DNA from: Caballeronia sp. SEWSISQ10-4 2
GTDB lineage: Bacteria > Pseudomonadota > Gammaproteobacteria > Burkholderiales > Burkholderiaceae
Reading direction: 5' to 3'
DNA: 64,000 nucleotides
Assembly (NCBI RefSeq): GCF_030464885.1
Contig: NZ_JALPRJ010000035.1
Location: 1-64,000 of the forward strand
Below the pieces are notes generated by a model, which was not told where the DNA came from, ran no database searches, and saw only the letters and a list, made by a program, of their open reading frames with translations. Within the stretch, counting starts at the first letter, position 1; each line of letters starts with the position of its first letter. This document shows, in pieces, positions 34,318 to 43,370 of this stretch. The position numbers and the translations under genes are program-made.

Positions 34318-35445
34318 ATGCAGGGAAAATCGCAACGCCTGGTCGAACTGGACTTTTTTCGTGGCCTCGTGCTGCTGGTGATCGTGGTCGATCATATTGG
34401 CGGCAGCATGCTTTCCCGCGTGACGCTGCACGCATTCGCCCTCAATGACGCCGCCGAAGTCTTCGTGTTTCTCGGCGGTTTCGCCACCGCGACGGCCTAC
34501 GCTTCCGTGGCCGCCCGCCGCTCCGAATCTGCTGCCCGGGCGCGGTTTTTCCGCCGCGCGATCGAGATCTACCGCGCGTTTTTGGTCACCGCCGTCCTGA
34601 TGCTGGCGACAAGTTTCATGCTGCGGCCATTTTTCGGCAGCGCGCCGAATCTGGTGACCTCGGATCTCGACAGCTTTCTCGCCACGCCGTTCACCGCCAT
34701 CGCCGACGTACTGCTCCTGCGCCGTCAGCCGTATCTTTCTTCCGTCCTGCCCATGTACGCGTTCTTCGCGCTGGCCGTGCCGCTGGTCATTCCGCTCGCA
34801 CGCAGCAAGCCGTGGATTCTGCTTGGTGGAAGCGTCGCGCTGTGGGCGGTCGCGGCGCCGCTCGCCGAATATCTGCCGTCGGCGGAAGATTTGCTGTGGG
34901 ACTTCAATCCCGCCGCGTGGCAGTTGATGTTCGTACTCGGCGTGCTTGCGTGCTGCCAACCCATCTATCGGCGTGTGAGTTCGCACCGATTCGGCTGGGT
35001 AGTGAGCGTCGCCGCACTTGGGATTGTCGCGGGCATGGCGTACTACAAATTGCTCTTGCTTCCCACTTCCCTCGATGGCGATTTCAAGCGCAATCTGGCC
35101 GGCGTGCGGATCGTGAATTTTTTGGCAATCGCGTGGCTTGCAAGCGACCTGGCGCGTCGCGGAGTGGTGAAGCAGATTGCGCAACGCTTGCCGTGGGTCG
35201 GAGCGGTTGGCCGCGATGGACTCGTATGTTTCGTGGCGGGCGCGATGATTTCGCTGATCGTCGATTCGGTGTTGTACACGCTGACCGATGGTTTTCTCGA
35301 CGTCCCGCTGGGTTTCGCCGCCGATATCGTTGCGTTGGGTCTGTTGCTCGCGATTCCACATCGCCAGCGCGTATTCGGTGCGATGGGTTTGGGATCGGTT
35401 GCGGCTATTGCGAAGACAGAAGGGGAGCGTCGTGCGACTCGATGA
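34318..35445 (+). CDS. OpgC-domain acyltransferase-like membrane protein
   Basis: A 375-aa multi-pass inner-membrane protein of the OpgC/acyltransferase-3-like family. The start motif RLVELDFFRGLVLLVIVVDH carries the conserved Arg-Gly and His of this family. About ten hydrophobic segments follow. Relatives succinylate periplasmic glucans; a general O-acyl transfer role is inferred. The start at 34318 was chosen since the open frame back to 34186 lacks family features. It stands alone. Confidence 0.78.
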   Translation: MQGKSQRLVELDFFRGLVLLVIVVDHIGGSMLSRVTLHAFALNDAAEVFVFLGGFATATAYASVAARRSESAARARFFRRAIEIYRAFLVTAVLMLATSFMLRPFFGSAPNLVTSDLDSFLATPFTAIADVLLLRRQPYLSSVLPMYAFFALAVPLVIPLARSKPWILLGGSVALWAVAAPLAEYLPSAEDLLWDFNPAAWQLMFVLGVLACCQPIYRRVSSHRFGWVVSVAALGIVAGMAYYKLLLLPTSLDGDFKRNLAGVRIVNFLAIAWLASDLARRGVVKQIAQRLPWVGAVGRDGLVCFVAGAMISLIVDSVLYTLTDGFLDVPLGFAADIVALGLLLAIPHRQRVFGAMGLGSVAAIAKTEGERRATR

Positions 35446-35577
35446 ATGACGTTTTATGAAAGAGCAAAAAATGCGACTAACGGTCTGCGTTTTCTGCGTC
35501 CAGGAGCTATATCGGCGAGCGCTTGATCAAGCTTGAACGAAAAGCCGGCTTGCAGAAAAGCCTCGCCCGATTACGGC

Positions 35578-36396
35578 CTAATCCGCCTCGATAGAACCCA
35601 AGTCCGCCGAAGGCAACAACGCATCGCTATCGTCTTTGAGTTTCACGCCCGTCAGCTTCAAACGTGTTGCTTCGGTCAACAGGTAATGCAGCTTGAACGC
35701 GGCCGAATCGTAGGGAAGACCTTCGGGCCGCACGTTCGAAATACAGTTGCGCTCCGCATCGCTTTTGCCCAAACGCGGCTCGTACGTCAGGTAGATGCCG
35801 AGACTATCGGGGGAACTCAAACCCGGCCGTTCACCAATCAGCATCACCACGATCCGCGCCCGTAAAAGCTCACCGATACCATCGCCGAGTGCCACTCGTG
35901 CCTGCCGCGCGACGACGATCGGACCGATGCTTACGCCCGCCAGCTTCGTGCGCATCCGTTCGAGCAGCGGTACTGCATGACCCGTAGCGGCATAGGCGGA
36001 TAAACCATCGGCGACCACAAATACGACATCGAACGCAGCGGGCGCGGAAGCCGCATAGTCGCGCAGCCGCGCCGTACTTTCATCGTTCAGTGTTCGGCCC
36101 AGATCGGGGCGCCGCAGATAATGATCGCGATCGGGCGCGGCGCTTTCTACATCGAGCGTATCGAAACCGGACGCACGCAATGCGGCGTGCAGCGCGGCCA
36201 CATCGAGCGGTTGATGCACGGCGTCGCGGGCTTGCGCGTGCGAAAGATTAAACGCGAGCAGCGGCGCCGTCGGCAAGCTGCTGCCCGCGCGGCCCAGCGC
36301 AATGCGTGCGTTCGTAAAACGGCGCAATGCGTCCCATGGGTTGGTGCTGACGGAAGACGGGGAATCGTCGAAATCGGCCATTACGCGCTCATCCAT
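35578..36396 (-). CDS. eutC: Ethanolamine ammonia-lyase small subunit
   Basis: A 272-aa small (beta) subunit of the adenosylcobalamin-dependent ethanolamine ammonia-lyase. Diagnostic parts are WDALRRFTNARIALGRAGSS, LAFNLSHAQARDAVHQPLD, VVADGLSAYA and VMLIGERPGLSSPDSLGIYL. Two starts are possible: ATG 36396 overlaps eutB by 16 bp, or ATG 36381 shares TAATG with its stop. It is translationally coupled to eutB in either case. Confidence 0.94.
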   Translation of the reverse strand: MDERVMADFDDSPSSVSTNPWDALRRFTNARIALGRAGSSLPTAPLLAFNLSHAQARDAVHQPLDVAALHAALRASGFDTLDVESAAPDRDHYLRRPDLGRTLNDESTARLRDYAASAPAAFDVVFVVADGLSAYAATGHAVPLLERMRTKLAGVSIGPIVVARQARVALGDGIGELLRARIVVMLIGERPGLSSPDSLGIYLTYEPRLGKSDAERNCISNVRPEGLPYDSAAFKLHYLLTEATRLKLTGVKLKDDSDALLPSADLGSIEAD

Positions 36397-37760
36397 TCAA
36401 GCAGTGGTTGCGGTGCGGACTGGTTCAGCAAGGCGCCGCGCGGATCGACGATTCGCATCGACTCAAGCCATGCCTCGAACTCCGGCGCACGGCGCAGGCC
36501 GAGCACGTTGCGTACATACAGTGCGTCGTGGAATGACGTGCTTTGATAGTTGAGCATGACGTCGTCGGCGCCGGGAATGCCCATGATGAAGTTGACGTTG
36601 GCCACACCCAGCAGCGTGAGCAGGTTGTCCATGTCGTCCTGATCGGCTTCGGCGTGGTTCGTATAGCAGATGTCGCAGCCCATGGGTACGCCGAGCAGCT
36701 TGCCGCAGAAATGGTCTTCAAGCCCGGCGCGAATGATCTGCCTTCCATCGTACAAATACTCGGGACCGATGAAACCAACCACCGTATTGACCAGCAGCGG
36801 GCTGAACTTGCGCGCAACCGCGTAAGCGCGCACTTCACAGGTCTGCTGATCGACGCCGTGATGCGCGTTGGCGGACAACGCGCTGCCCTGGCCCGTTTCG
36901 AAATACATCAGATCGGTGCCAACGGTGCCGCGTTTCAGCGACAACCCCGCCTCGTGCGCCTCCTTGAGCAGCGGCAGCGATACGCCGAAACTGCTGTTCG
37001 CTTTCTCGGTACCGGCAATCGACTGGAACACGAGATCGACAGGCGCACCTTTCTCGATTGCAGCGATGGTATTGGTCACATGCGTGAGCACGCACGATTG
37101 CGTCGGCACTTCGTAGCGTTGCCGGAAGTCGTCGATCATCACGAGCAGTGTCGTGATCGCGCTCAACGAATCCGATGCCGGATTGATGCCGATCACCGCA
37201 TCGCCGCAGCCGTACATGAGGCCGTCGAGCATGGAGGCGGCGATGCCCTTGACGTCGTCGGTGGGATGGTTCGGCTGCAGGCGCACCGACAGATGTCCAG
37301 GCAAGCCGATGGTGTTGCGAAAGCGCGTGATCACGGGCCGTTTCTTCGCCGCGAGAATCAGGTCCTGGTTGCGCATGAGCTTCGATACCGCCGCGACCAT
37401 CTCCGGCGTCAGTCCCGGCGTAACGCGGATCAGCGCAGCGGAATCGGTGGTGTCGGCGAGCAGCCAGTTGCGGAAATCGCCCACGGTAAGATGCGAAATC
37501 TCGGCGAAAGCCTGTGAAGAATGATCGTCGATGATGAGCCGCGTGACCTCATCGCTTTCGTACGGGATCACGACTTCGTTGAGGAAAGTGCGCAGCGGCA
37601 CTTGCGCCAGCGCCATCTTCGCCGCCACGCGCTCCTCCTCGGTGTCTGCCGTCACCCCCGCGAGCTGGTCGCCGGAGCGCTGCGGACTGGCCTTCGCCAG
37701 CAGCGTTTTCAGGTCGTCGAAGCGGTAGGTCCGGTGACCGATGGTTTCGTTATAGCTCAT
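36381..37760 (-). CDS. eutB: Ethanolamine ammonia-lyase large subunit
   Basis: The 459-aa large (alpha) catalytic subunit, converting ethanolamine to acetaldehyde and ammonia using adenosylcobalamin. Motifs include IGINPASDSLSAITTLLVMIDDF, VGFIGPEYLYDGRQIIRAGLEDH and GVPMGCDICYTNHAEADQDD. The start at 37760 (MSYNETIGHRTYRF) is the family start; ATG at 37820 adds 20 residues. No microcompartment, permease or aldehyde dehydrogenase genes flank it in this window. Confidence 0.95.
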   Translation of the reverse strand: MSYNETIGHRTYRFDDLKTLLAKASPQRSGDQLAGVTADTEEERVAAKMALAQVPLRTFLNEVVIPYESDEVTRLIIDDHSSQAFAEISHLTVGDFRNWLLADTTDSAALIRVTPGLTPEMVAAVSKLMRNQDLILAAKKRPVITRFRNTIGLPGHLSVRLQPNHPTDDVKGIAASMLDGLMYGCGDAVIGINPASDSLSAITTLLVMIDDFRQRYEVPTQSCVLTHVTNTIAAIEKGAPVDLVFQSIAGTEKANSSFGVSLPLLKEAHEAGLSLKRGTVGTDLMYFETGQGSALSANAHHGVDQQTCEVRAYAVARKFSPLLVNTVVGFIGPEYLYDGRQIIRAGLEDHFCGKLLGVPMGCDICYTNHAEADQDDMDNLLTLLGVANVNFIMGIPGADDVMLNYQSTSFHDALYVRNVLGLRRAPEFEAWLESMRIVDPRGALLNQSAPQPLLEWMSA

Positions 37761-38043
37761 CGCGTGATCCTTGTTCCAAGGCTTCTCCAGAGACTTATTC
37801 TGCGCCTGCCCGCCGGGCAACGCATCCTGTCAACGTCTTGAGCGAGCTGAATTCAAGCGTCGACCTCGAAGTATGCGGTGAAACGGTAAAGAGCCAAAAA
37901 TGCAGGAACGTTAATTTGAATCGAATGGGGCGCTGTGTTCGTGCTTATTGCCTGCCTCGACGGCATTTTGGGTGCGCCACCGCCCATTTTCGCGCGTGCG
38001 ATAATCCCGTTCTTCCCATCCGGGCACTTTTGCGCGCCGCACC

Positions 38044-39129
38044 TTGAAAAACCTGCTTGTTCCCCTCGATCGCCTGGCCGATTTCGACGAGATTGTCGAT
38101 GTCCGCACGCCGCTCGAATTTGCCGATGACCACATCCCGGGCGCGCTCAACGCCCCTGTGCTGAGCAACGAAGAGCGGGTGCTGGTCGGCACGATGTACA
38201 AGCAGGTGTCGCCGTTCGAGGCCACCCGCGTGGGCGCGGCGCTCGTCGCGCGCAATCTCGCACAGCACCTCGACACAACCTTTGCCGATCGGCCGCGCAA
38301 CTGGCGGCCGCTGATTTATTGCTGGCGCGGCGGCAACCGGTCCGGTTCCGTCACCGCGATGTTCAACATGATCGGCTGGCAAGCGCGGCAACTGGAAGGC
38401 GGGTACAAAAGTTACCGGCGCGCAACTCTCGATACGCTCGACCATCTGCCGGCCACGTTCCGCTATATCGCACTGACGGGCCCCACCGGCAGCGGCAAAA
38501 CGCGCCTGCTGCACGCGTTGCACGAGGCCGGCGCGCAGACGCTGGATCTGGAACACCTGGCGGCGCATCGCGGTTCGCTGCTCGGCGCGTTGCCGGGCGA
38601 GCCGCAACCGTCGCAGAAATGGTTCGACACGCTGCTGGTCGGCACGCTACGCGGCTTCGATTCGGCGCTGCCGGTGTTCGTCGAAGCGGAGAGCCGGCGG
38701 ATCGGCGCAATTTCCTTGCCGCTGGCGCTGCTGGAGTCGTTTCATCGCGGCGCGTGTGTCGAGGTCGAAGCAAGCCGCGAGGATCGCGCAACGTTTCTGC
38801 TGCACGATTACGCGCATCTTTTCCATCATCCCGTGTCGTTCAAGCAGCAGTTGTCGAAGCTGGTCGGCCTGCATAGCCGCGAGCGGGTGAGCGGCTGGCA
38901 TGCGTTGATCGACCAGGGCCGGGAAGCGGAGCTTGCCCGCGAACTCATCGACCTGCACTACGATCCGGCCTACGCGCGCAGCAGCCGTCAGAATTTCAGC
39001 GAATTGCCGCACGCTACGCACATGCTGTTCCGGCCGAACGACGCCGACGTGATCGAGCAGGCAAGGGCGCTGCTGGCACGGCTCGACGCTTCCCGTGCCG
39101 CCGAAACGCCGCCTGTCACGTCGGCCTGA
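38044..39129 (+). CDS. selU: tRNA 2-selenouridine synthase (SelU/MnmH/YbbB)
   Basis: A 361-aa enzyme that replaces sulfur with selenium at the wobble uridine of tRNAs via a geranylated intermediate, using selenophosphate. The N-terminal rhodanese domain has catalytic Cys93 in LIYCWRGGNRSGS. The C-terminal P-loop domain has GPTGSGKT at residues 146-153. The start is TTG at 38044; no closer ATG gives the family N-terminus. A permease gene follows by 34 bp. Confidence 0.93.
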   Translation: MKNLLVPLDRLADFDEIVDVRTPLEFADDHIPGALNAPVLSNEERVLVGTMYKQVSPFEATRVGAALVARNLAQHLDTTFADRPRNWRPLIYCWRGGNRSGSVTAMFNMIGWQARQLEGGYKSYRRATLDTLDHLPATFRYIALTGPTGSGKTRLLHALHEAGAQTLDLEHLAAHRGSLLGALPGEPQPSQKWFDTLLVGTLRGFDSALPVFVEAESRRIGAISLPLALLESFHRGACVEVEASREDRATFLLHDYAHLFHHPVSFKQQLSKLVGLHSRERVSGWHALIDQGREAELARELIDLHYDPAYARSSRQNFSELPHATHMLFRPNDADVIEQARALLARLDASRAAETPPVTSA

Positions 39130-39163
39130 CCCGTTTTCATCCCGATAAAAACTACCCAAGACC

Positions 39164-40219
39164 ATGCAATCCACTCTTCGACAACCGCGCGTCGCGCTTG
39201 GCTGGATCACATTCCTGCTGATCGCGGTCGTCGGTCTTTTCTACGTCAAATGGTTTCCGTACTACAACCGCGCGTTCATCGCGGCCAGTCAGCATTCCAT
39301 CGGCAAATCGATACTGATGGGCACCGCCGCGAGCGCGCCCGCGCCGTCGTGGCAGGCCGCCATCGACTACGCCTTTGCTTACGGCAAGGCGATCTGGCAA
39401 GCGATGGTGCTCGGGCTTTTGCTCGGCTCGGCGGTGCAGGCGCTGATTCCACCGCAATGGGTGGCGCGGGCGCTGGGCAGGAGCGGCTTTGGCAGCGTGG
39501 TGAACGGTGGCCTGATGTCATTGCCCGGCATGATGTGCACGTGCTGCGCAGCGCCGGTCGTGGCCGGTCTGCGGGCGCGTCAGGCGGCGCCGGGCGCCGC
39601 TGTCGCATTCTGGCTCGGCAACACCGTGCTCAATCCGGCCACGCTGATTTTCATGGGCTTTGTGCTCGGCTGGCAGTGGATGGGATTGCGGCTCGCCCTG
39701 GGCGTGCTGATGGTGTTTGGTCTCGGCTACGCGGTGAACCGGATGGTGACTCCGAAGGAAGCGGAAGCGTCGCGCAGCGCGATGGCGAAGCTGGTTACCG
39801 CGGAAGATCCGGGCACTGCATTCACTCGCTGGGTCCGGATTCTCGGGCGCATGACAATCCGGCTGGTGCCTGAGTACATCGTGCTGGTGCTGGTGCTCGG
39901 GGCGGCGCGGGCTTGGTTGTTTCCGCATATCGGTCCGAATATCGACAATAGCGTGCTGTGGATCGTCGGTCTCGCCATCGCCGGGACGTTGTTCGTGATC
40001 CCGACAGCGGGCGAGGTGCCGATCATCCAGGCAATGTTGTCCCTCGGTATGTCGGCCGGTCCCGCAGGCGCGTTGCTGATGACGCTGCCGCCGATCAGCC
40101 TGCCATCGGTCGCCATGCTCGGCCGATCTTTTCCGCCGCGCGTGCTGACAGTGGTGGCGGTTGCCGTGGTGGGCTTTGGGATTGTCGCGGGGTTGCTTGC
40201 GGTGGCGCTGGGGTTCTGA
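39164..40219 (+). CDS. UPF0718/DUF318-type permease with CTCC motif, next to selU
   Basis: A 351-aa inner-membrane protein with about eight hydrophobic segments. The two permease halves contain GLMSLPGMMCTCCAAPVV (Cys125, 127, 128) and a second PTAGEVPIIQAML motif, typical of the UPF0718 (YraQ/ArsP-like) permeases. Members move metalloid compounds such as organoarsenicals. Being 34 bp after selU, it could move a selenium species, but this is inference from location and the thiol motif only. Confidence 0.78.
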   Translation: MQSTLRQPRVALGWITFLLIAVVGLFYVKWFPYYNRAFIAASQHSIGKSILMGTAASAPAPSWQAAIDYAFAYGKAIWQAMVLGLLLGSAVQALIPPQWVARALGRSGFGSVVNGGLMSLPGMMCTCCAAPVVAGLRARQAAPGAAVAFWLGNTVLNPATLIFMGFVLGWQWMGLRLALGVLMVFGLGYAVNRMVTPKEAEASRSAMAKLVTAEDPGTAFTRWVRILGRMTIRLVPEYIVLVLVLGAARAWLFPHIGPNIDNSVLWIVGLAIAGTLFVIPTAGEVPIIQAMLSLGMSAGPAGALLMTLPPISLPSVAMLGRSFPPRVLTVVAVAVVGFGIVAGLLAVALGF

Positions 40220-40250
40220 CGAACGATCGCAATAGGCGAGAGTTCAAGAA

Positions 40251-40288
40251 AGAGGCCGTTCCAACGTGAGTTGGAACGGCCTCTTTTT
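40251..40288. terminator. Strong intrinsic terminator after the selU operon
   Basis: A perfect 14-bp stem, AGAGGCCGTTCCAA with TTGGAACGGCCTCT, has a 6-nt loop followed by Ts. It lies between the plus-strand permease and the minus-strand oxidase operon and can serve both. Confidence 0.93.
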
Positions 40289-40357
40289 CGTGTGCGTGGG
40301 CGGCTTATCGCGGTGTCGAGTGCGTACCTGATTCGAACGGGCACGCTTTCGCGCGCC

Positions 40358-40516
40358 CTAATGCGTGCCCATCTGGATCAGCAGCTTGAACGGCAGCGCC
40401 AGCAGCATCGCACCCCCTACGCCTGCGCACCACAGCGCGATGAACCACAAGGTGCTCTTGAGCCGCGCACCCTTGCGACGTTCAACGCGGGCTTCAGTGG
40501 TAGTGATGTTCGCCAT
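40358..40516 (-). CDS. DUF2474-family small subunit of cytochrome bd (CydX-like)
   Basis: A 52-aa single-TM protein: a basic N-terminus (EARVERRKGARLKS), then a hydrophobic segment, STLWFIALWCAGVGGAMLLA, at about residues 20-39. DUF2474 proteins accompany CioAB oxidases, probably as a stabilising small subunit. The start at 40516 overlaps cydB by 23 bp. A longer frame from 40549 is less likely. Confidence 0.82.
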   Translation of the reverse strand: MANITTTEARVERRKGARLKSTLWFIALWCAGVGGAMLLALPFKLLIQMGTH

Positions 40517-41495
40517 GGCGCACCTTGCCTCGAAAAACCCAATAACCAAGCGTCGTGTACGCGATGATCACGGGCAAGATCACCGCCGCGCCAATGAGCG
40601 TGAACCTCTGGCTCGAATGCGGCGCCGCGAGTTCCCAGAGCGACACGCCGGGGAAGATGGCATGGGGCGAAATGCTCGCCACCAGGCCGCTATAACCGAG
40701 CAGCACGAACGCCAGCGCCATCATGAACGGCCGTGTTTCGTGCCGTGAACGGATGGACTGGCGCATCAGCCACGCGCAGGCAATTACAAGCACGGGCACC
40801 GGCAGGAATCGATAGAACCACGGGGTATCGAACCAGCGCGAGGCGATTCCCGCGTCCTGCAGCGGCGTCCAGATACTGACGACCGCGATAGTCCCCAGCT
40901 GCAGCAGCGTCAGCGGCCACACGATGCGATAAAAGCGGCGTTGCAGATCACCCTCTGTTTTCGCGATCAGCCAGCAGCAGCCGAGCAGCGCATACGTGAC
41001 CACCAGCGCGAGCCCGGTGAAGAGGCTGAACGGCGTGAGCCATGTGAAGGCATCGCCGGAAAAACGGCCATCCGCGACCGGAATGCCATTGAGAAACGCA
41101 CCGAGCGTCACGCCCTGGAAGAACGTCGCCCCGGCCGATCCGCCAATAAACGCCAGATCCCACATCGGTTTGGTGCGTGTTGCCTTCGAGCGGATTTCGA
41201 ACGTGACGCCACGAAAGATCAGGCAGATCAGCATGAAGATCAGCGGCAGATAAAGACCCGACAGCACGGTCGAATAGATCATCGGAAACGCAGCGAACAG
41301 GCCGGCGCCCCCCAGCACGAGCCAGGTTTCGTTGCCGTCCCAGACCGGCGCGACGGTGTTCATCATGACGTCACGGTCACGCTCCTCGGGGAAGAACGGA
41401 AACAGGATGCCGATGCCGAGATCGAATCCGTCCAGCACCACGTACATCAGCACGCCCAGCGCGATGATCGCGGCCCATGTAAGGGACAAGTCCAT
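40494..41495 (-). CDS. cioB: Cytochrome bd oxidase subunit II (CioB/CydB)
   Basis: A 333-aa multi-pass subunit of a bd-type quinol oxidase. The N-terminus MDLSLTWAAIIALGVLMYVV, then DGFDLGIGILFPF, and the acidic motif VWDGNETWLVLGGAGLFAAF are diagnostic. It is 1 bp after cioA and overlaps the DUF2474 gene. The start at 41495 gives typical length; the longer frame to 41669 is a shadow of cioA. Confidence 0.93.
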   Translation of the reverse strand: MDLSLTWAAIIALGVLMYVVLDGFDLGIGILFPFFPEERDRDVMMNTVAPVWDGNETWLVLGGAGLFAAFPMIYSTVLSGLYLPLIFMLICLIFRGVTFEIRSKATRTKPMWDLAFIGGSAGATFFQGVTLGAFLNGIPVADGRFSGDAFTWLTPFSLFTGLALVVTYALLGCCWLIAKTEGDLQRRFYRIVWPLTLLQLGTIAVVSIWTPLQDAGIASRWFDTPWFYRFLPVPVLVIACAWLMRQSIRSRHETRPFMMALAFVLLGYSGLVASISPHAIFPGVSLWELAAPHSSQRFTLIGAAVILPVIIAYTTLGYWVFRGKVRHGEHHYH

Positions 41496-41496
41496 G

Positions 41497-42927
41497 TTAG
41501 GCTCCTTCGATTGAATGCGTCGCGGTGGACAGCGGCCGGCGCGCGGTGTGGTTGTCGTCGTCAATGCGCGGCGTGTGCGTGATCGTGCCCGGCAACGCGG
41601 GACCGGCTCTAAGCAGCTTGAGCAGGTAGTAGATGCCAGTGCCGAACACGAGCGTATAAACCACCACAAACACCAGCAGCGTCACGCCCACTTGCTGTGC
41701 TGTAACCGGCGACACAGCCTGCGCCGTGCGCATCACGCCGTAGACCACCCACGGCTGACGTCCCGCTTCGGTCGTGATCCAGCCGGCCAGCAGGGAGATA
41801 AAACCGGATGGTCCCATCACGAGCACGAAGCGCTGGAACATCTTCGATTCGAACAGCTTGTTTTTTCGACGCAGCACAAAGCCGGCGGCACTCAACAGGA
41901 TCATCAGCACACCGAGCCCGGCCATGATCCGGAAACTCCAGAACACGATGGTCGAATTCGGCCGGTCCTCTTTCGGAAACGACTTGAGGCCGCGGATTTC
42001 ACCGTCCCAGCTATGCGTCAAAATCAGGCTGCCCAGGTGCGGAATGGACACGGCGTATTTCGTGGTTTCCGCTTCCATGTCCGGGAGGCCGAAGAGATTC
42101 AGTGCAGTGCCGCTTTTCTCCGTGTCCCACAGGCCTTCGATTGCCGCGATCTTTGCCGGCTGATATTCGCGCGTGTTGAGGCCGTGTTGATCACCGACGA
42201 CCGCCTGAACCGGCGTGAGCACCAGCAGCAGCCAGAGCGACATCGAAAACATCTTCTTGATCGCAGGGTCGCGGCGGCCTTTCAGCAGGTGATAGGCGCC
42301 CGAAGCCGCCACCACCAGCCCCGCGACGATGAACGCCGCGATCGCCATATGCGTCAGCCGGTACGGAAACGACGGGTTGAAGATGATCTGGAACCAGCTG
42401 ACCGGCACGACATGATCGCCTTCGATACGAAAACCTTGCGGCGTCTGCATCCAGCTATTCGACGCAAGAATCCAGAAGGTCGAGATCAGCGTGCCGATGG
42501 CGACCATCAACGTAGCGCCGAAGTGCGCCTTCGGTCCCACCTTGTTCCAGCCGAACAGCATGATGCCGAGGAAACCGGCTTCCAGGAAAAACGCGGTCAT
42601 CACCTCATAGGCGAGCAGGGGGCCGGTGATCGAACCGGCGAAACTCGAGAAGCCGCTCCAGTTGGTGCCGAACTCGTAGCTCATTACGACGCCGGACACC
42701 ACACCCATGCCGAAGGCCACCGCGAACACCTTCGACCAGAACAGGCATAACTCCTTGTAGACCGGCTGACGCGTCTTGAGCCACGCGCCTTCGAGCACGG
42801 CGATAAAGCTCGCCAGCCCGATGCTCAGCGCAGGGAAAACGATGTGGAAAGAAACCGTGAAGGCGAACTGAATACGCGCCAGGTCGAGCGCTTGTTGAGT
42901 GGCATGCATGGCAGGTTGTGCATCCAT
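41497..42927 (-). CDS. cioA: Cytochrome bd oxidase subunit I, cyanide-insensitive type (CioA/CydA)
   Basis: A 476-aa heme b/d subunit that oxidises quinol with O2. The heme-ligand His region RIQFAFTVSFHIVFPALSIG lies at the N-terminus and GWITTEAGRQPWVVYGVMRT in the middle. It is about 45 residues shorter than E. coli CydA, consistent with the short Q-loop that typifies CioA. ATG at 42927 or 42909 may be used. It is the first gene of the cioA-cioB-DUF2474 operon. Confidence 0.92.
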   Translation of the reverse strand: MDAQPAMHATQQALDLARIQFAFTVSFHIVFPALSIGLASFIAVLEGAWLKTRQPVYKELCLFWSKVFAVAFGMGVVSGVVMSYEFGTNWSGFSSFAGSITGPLLAYEVMTAFFLEAGFLGIMLFGWNKVGPKAHFGATLMVAIGTLISTFWILASNSWMQTPQGFRIEGDHVVPVSWFQIIFNPSFPYRLTHMAIAAFIVAGLVVAASGAYHLLKGRRDPAIKKMFSMSLWLLLVLTPVQAVVGDQHGLNTREYQPAKIAAIEGLWDTEKSGTALNLFGLPDMEAETTKYAVSIPHLGSLILTHSWDGEIRGLKSFPKEDRPNSTIVFWSFRIMAGLGVLMILLSAAGFVLRRKNKLFESKMFQRFVLVMGPSGFISLLAGWITTEAGRQPWVVYGVMRTAQAVSPVTAQQVGVTLLVFVVVYTLVFGTGIYYLLKLLRAGPALPGTITHTPRIDDDNHTARRPLSTATHSIEGA

Positions 42928-43049
42928 CGCGGGCGCACTCTAACGAGGTCGCAGGCGGGCGCTGGTTGGTTGGACTAAGTACGACGGAAGTGACTTTAAG
43001 CCAGTTTTTGAGATGAATGGTGCGACGCGGTAGAGCGTGAGAATGCGCG

Positions 43050-43064
43050 AAAATGTCGCATTTT
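43050..43064. promoter_or_regulatory. AAAATG-TCG-CATTTT palindrome upstream of cioA
   Basis: A perfect 6-bp dyad with 3-bp centre, AT-rich, lies in the 443-bp gap between cioA and the divergent zinc protease gene. It sits about 125 bp upstream of cioA and 310 bp upstream of the protease gene. It could bind a dimeric regulator. The rest of this gap shows nothing I can assign. Confidence 0.3.
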
Positions 43065-43370
43065 GAAGGTGATTTCGTCCGTAACTTACTGTTTCTGGAC
43101 AATTTTTTTGAGGCATCGATTTGACGCTTGCAGCCACCGGTACGTGAATTCCGCGACAATCGACCGCACTGCGTCAAAATGCGTATCCCCGCGCTCAGGT
43201 AGAGAAGAAACGCTACCGCGCATGGCGTGCTCAAGCGCGCTGGCGCGATTTCTCCAACGGCGCACCGGCGTGCGCCGGGTACCATGACGGAACTGCGTCG
43301 GCGGCATTTTCCCGGTTGGGAAAACAGGCCTGCGGCGAAGCCAACCGAACATCGCGACGGGAGAAAAATC

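Noticed and set aside
34885..35360. Minus-strand frames inside the OpgC-like gene
   Set aside because: They are shadows of a clear multi-TM protein on the plus strand.
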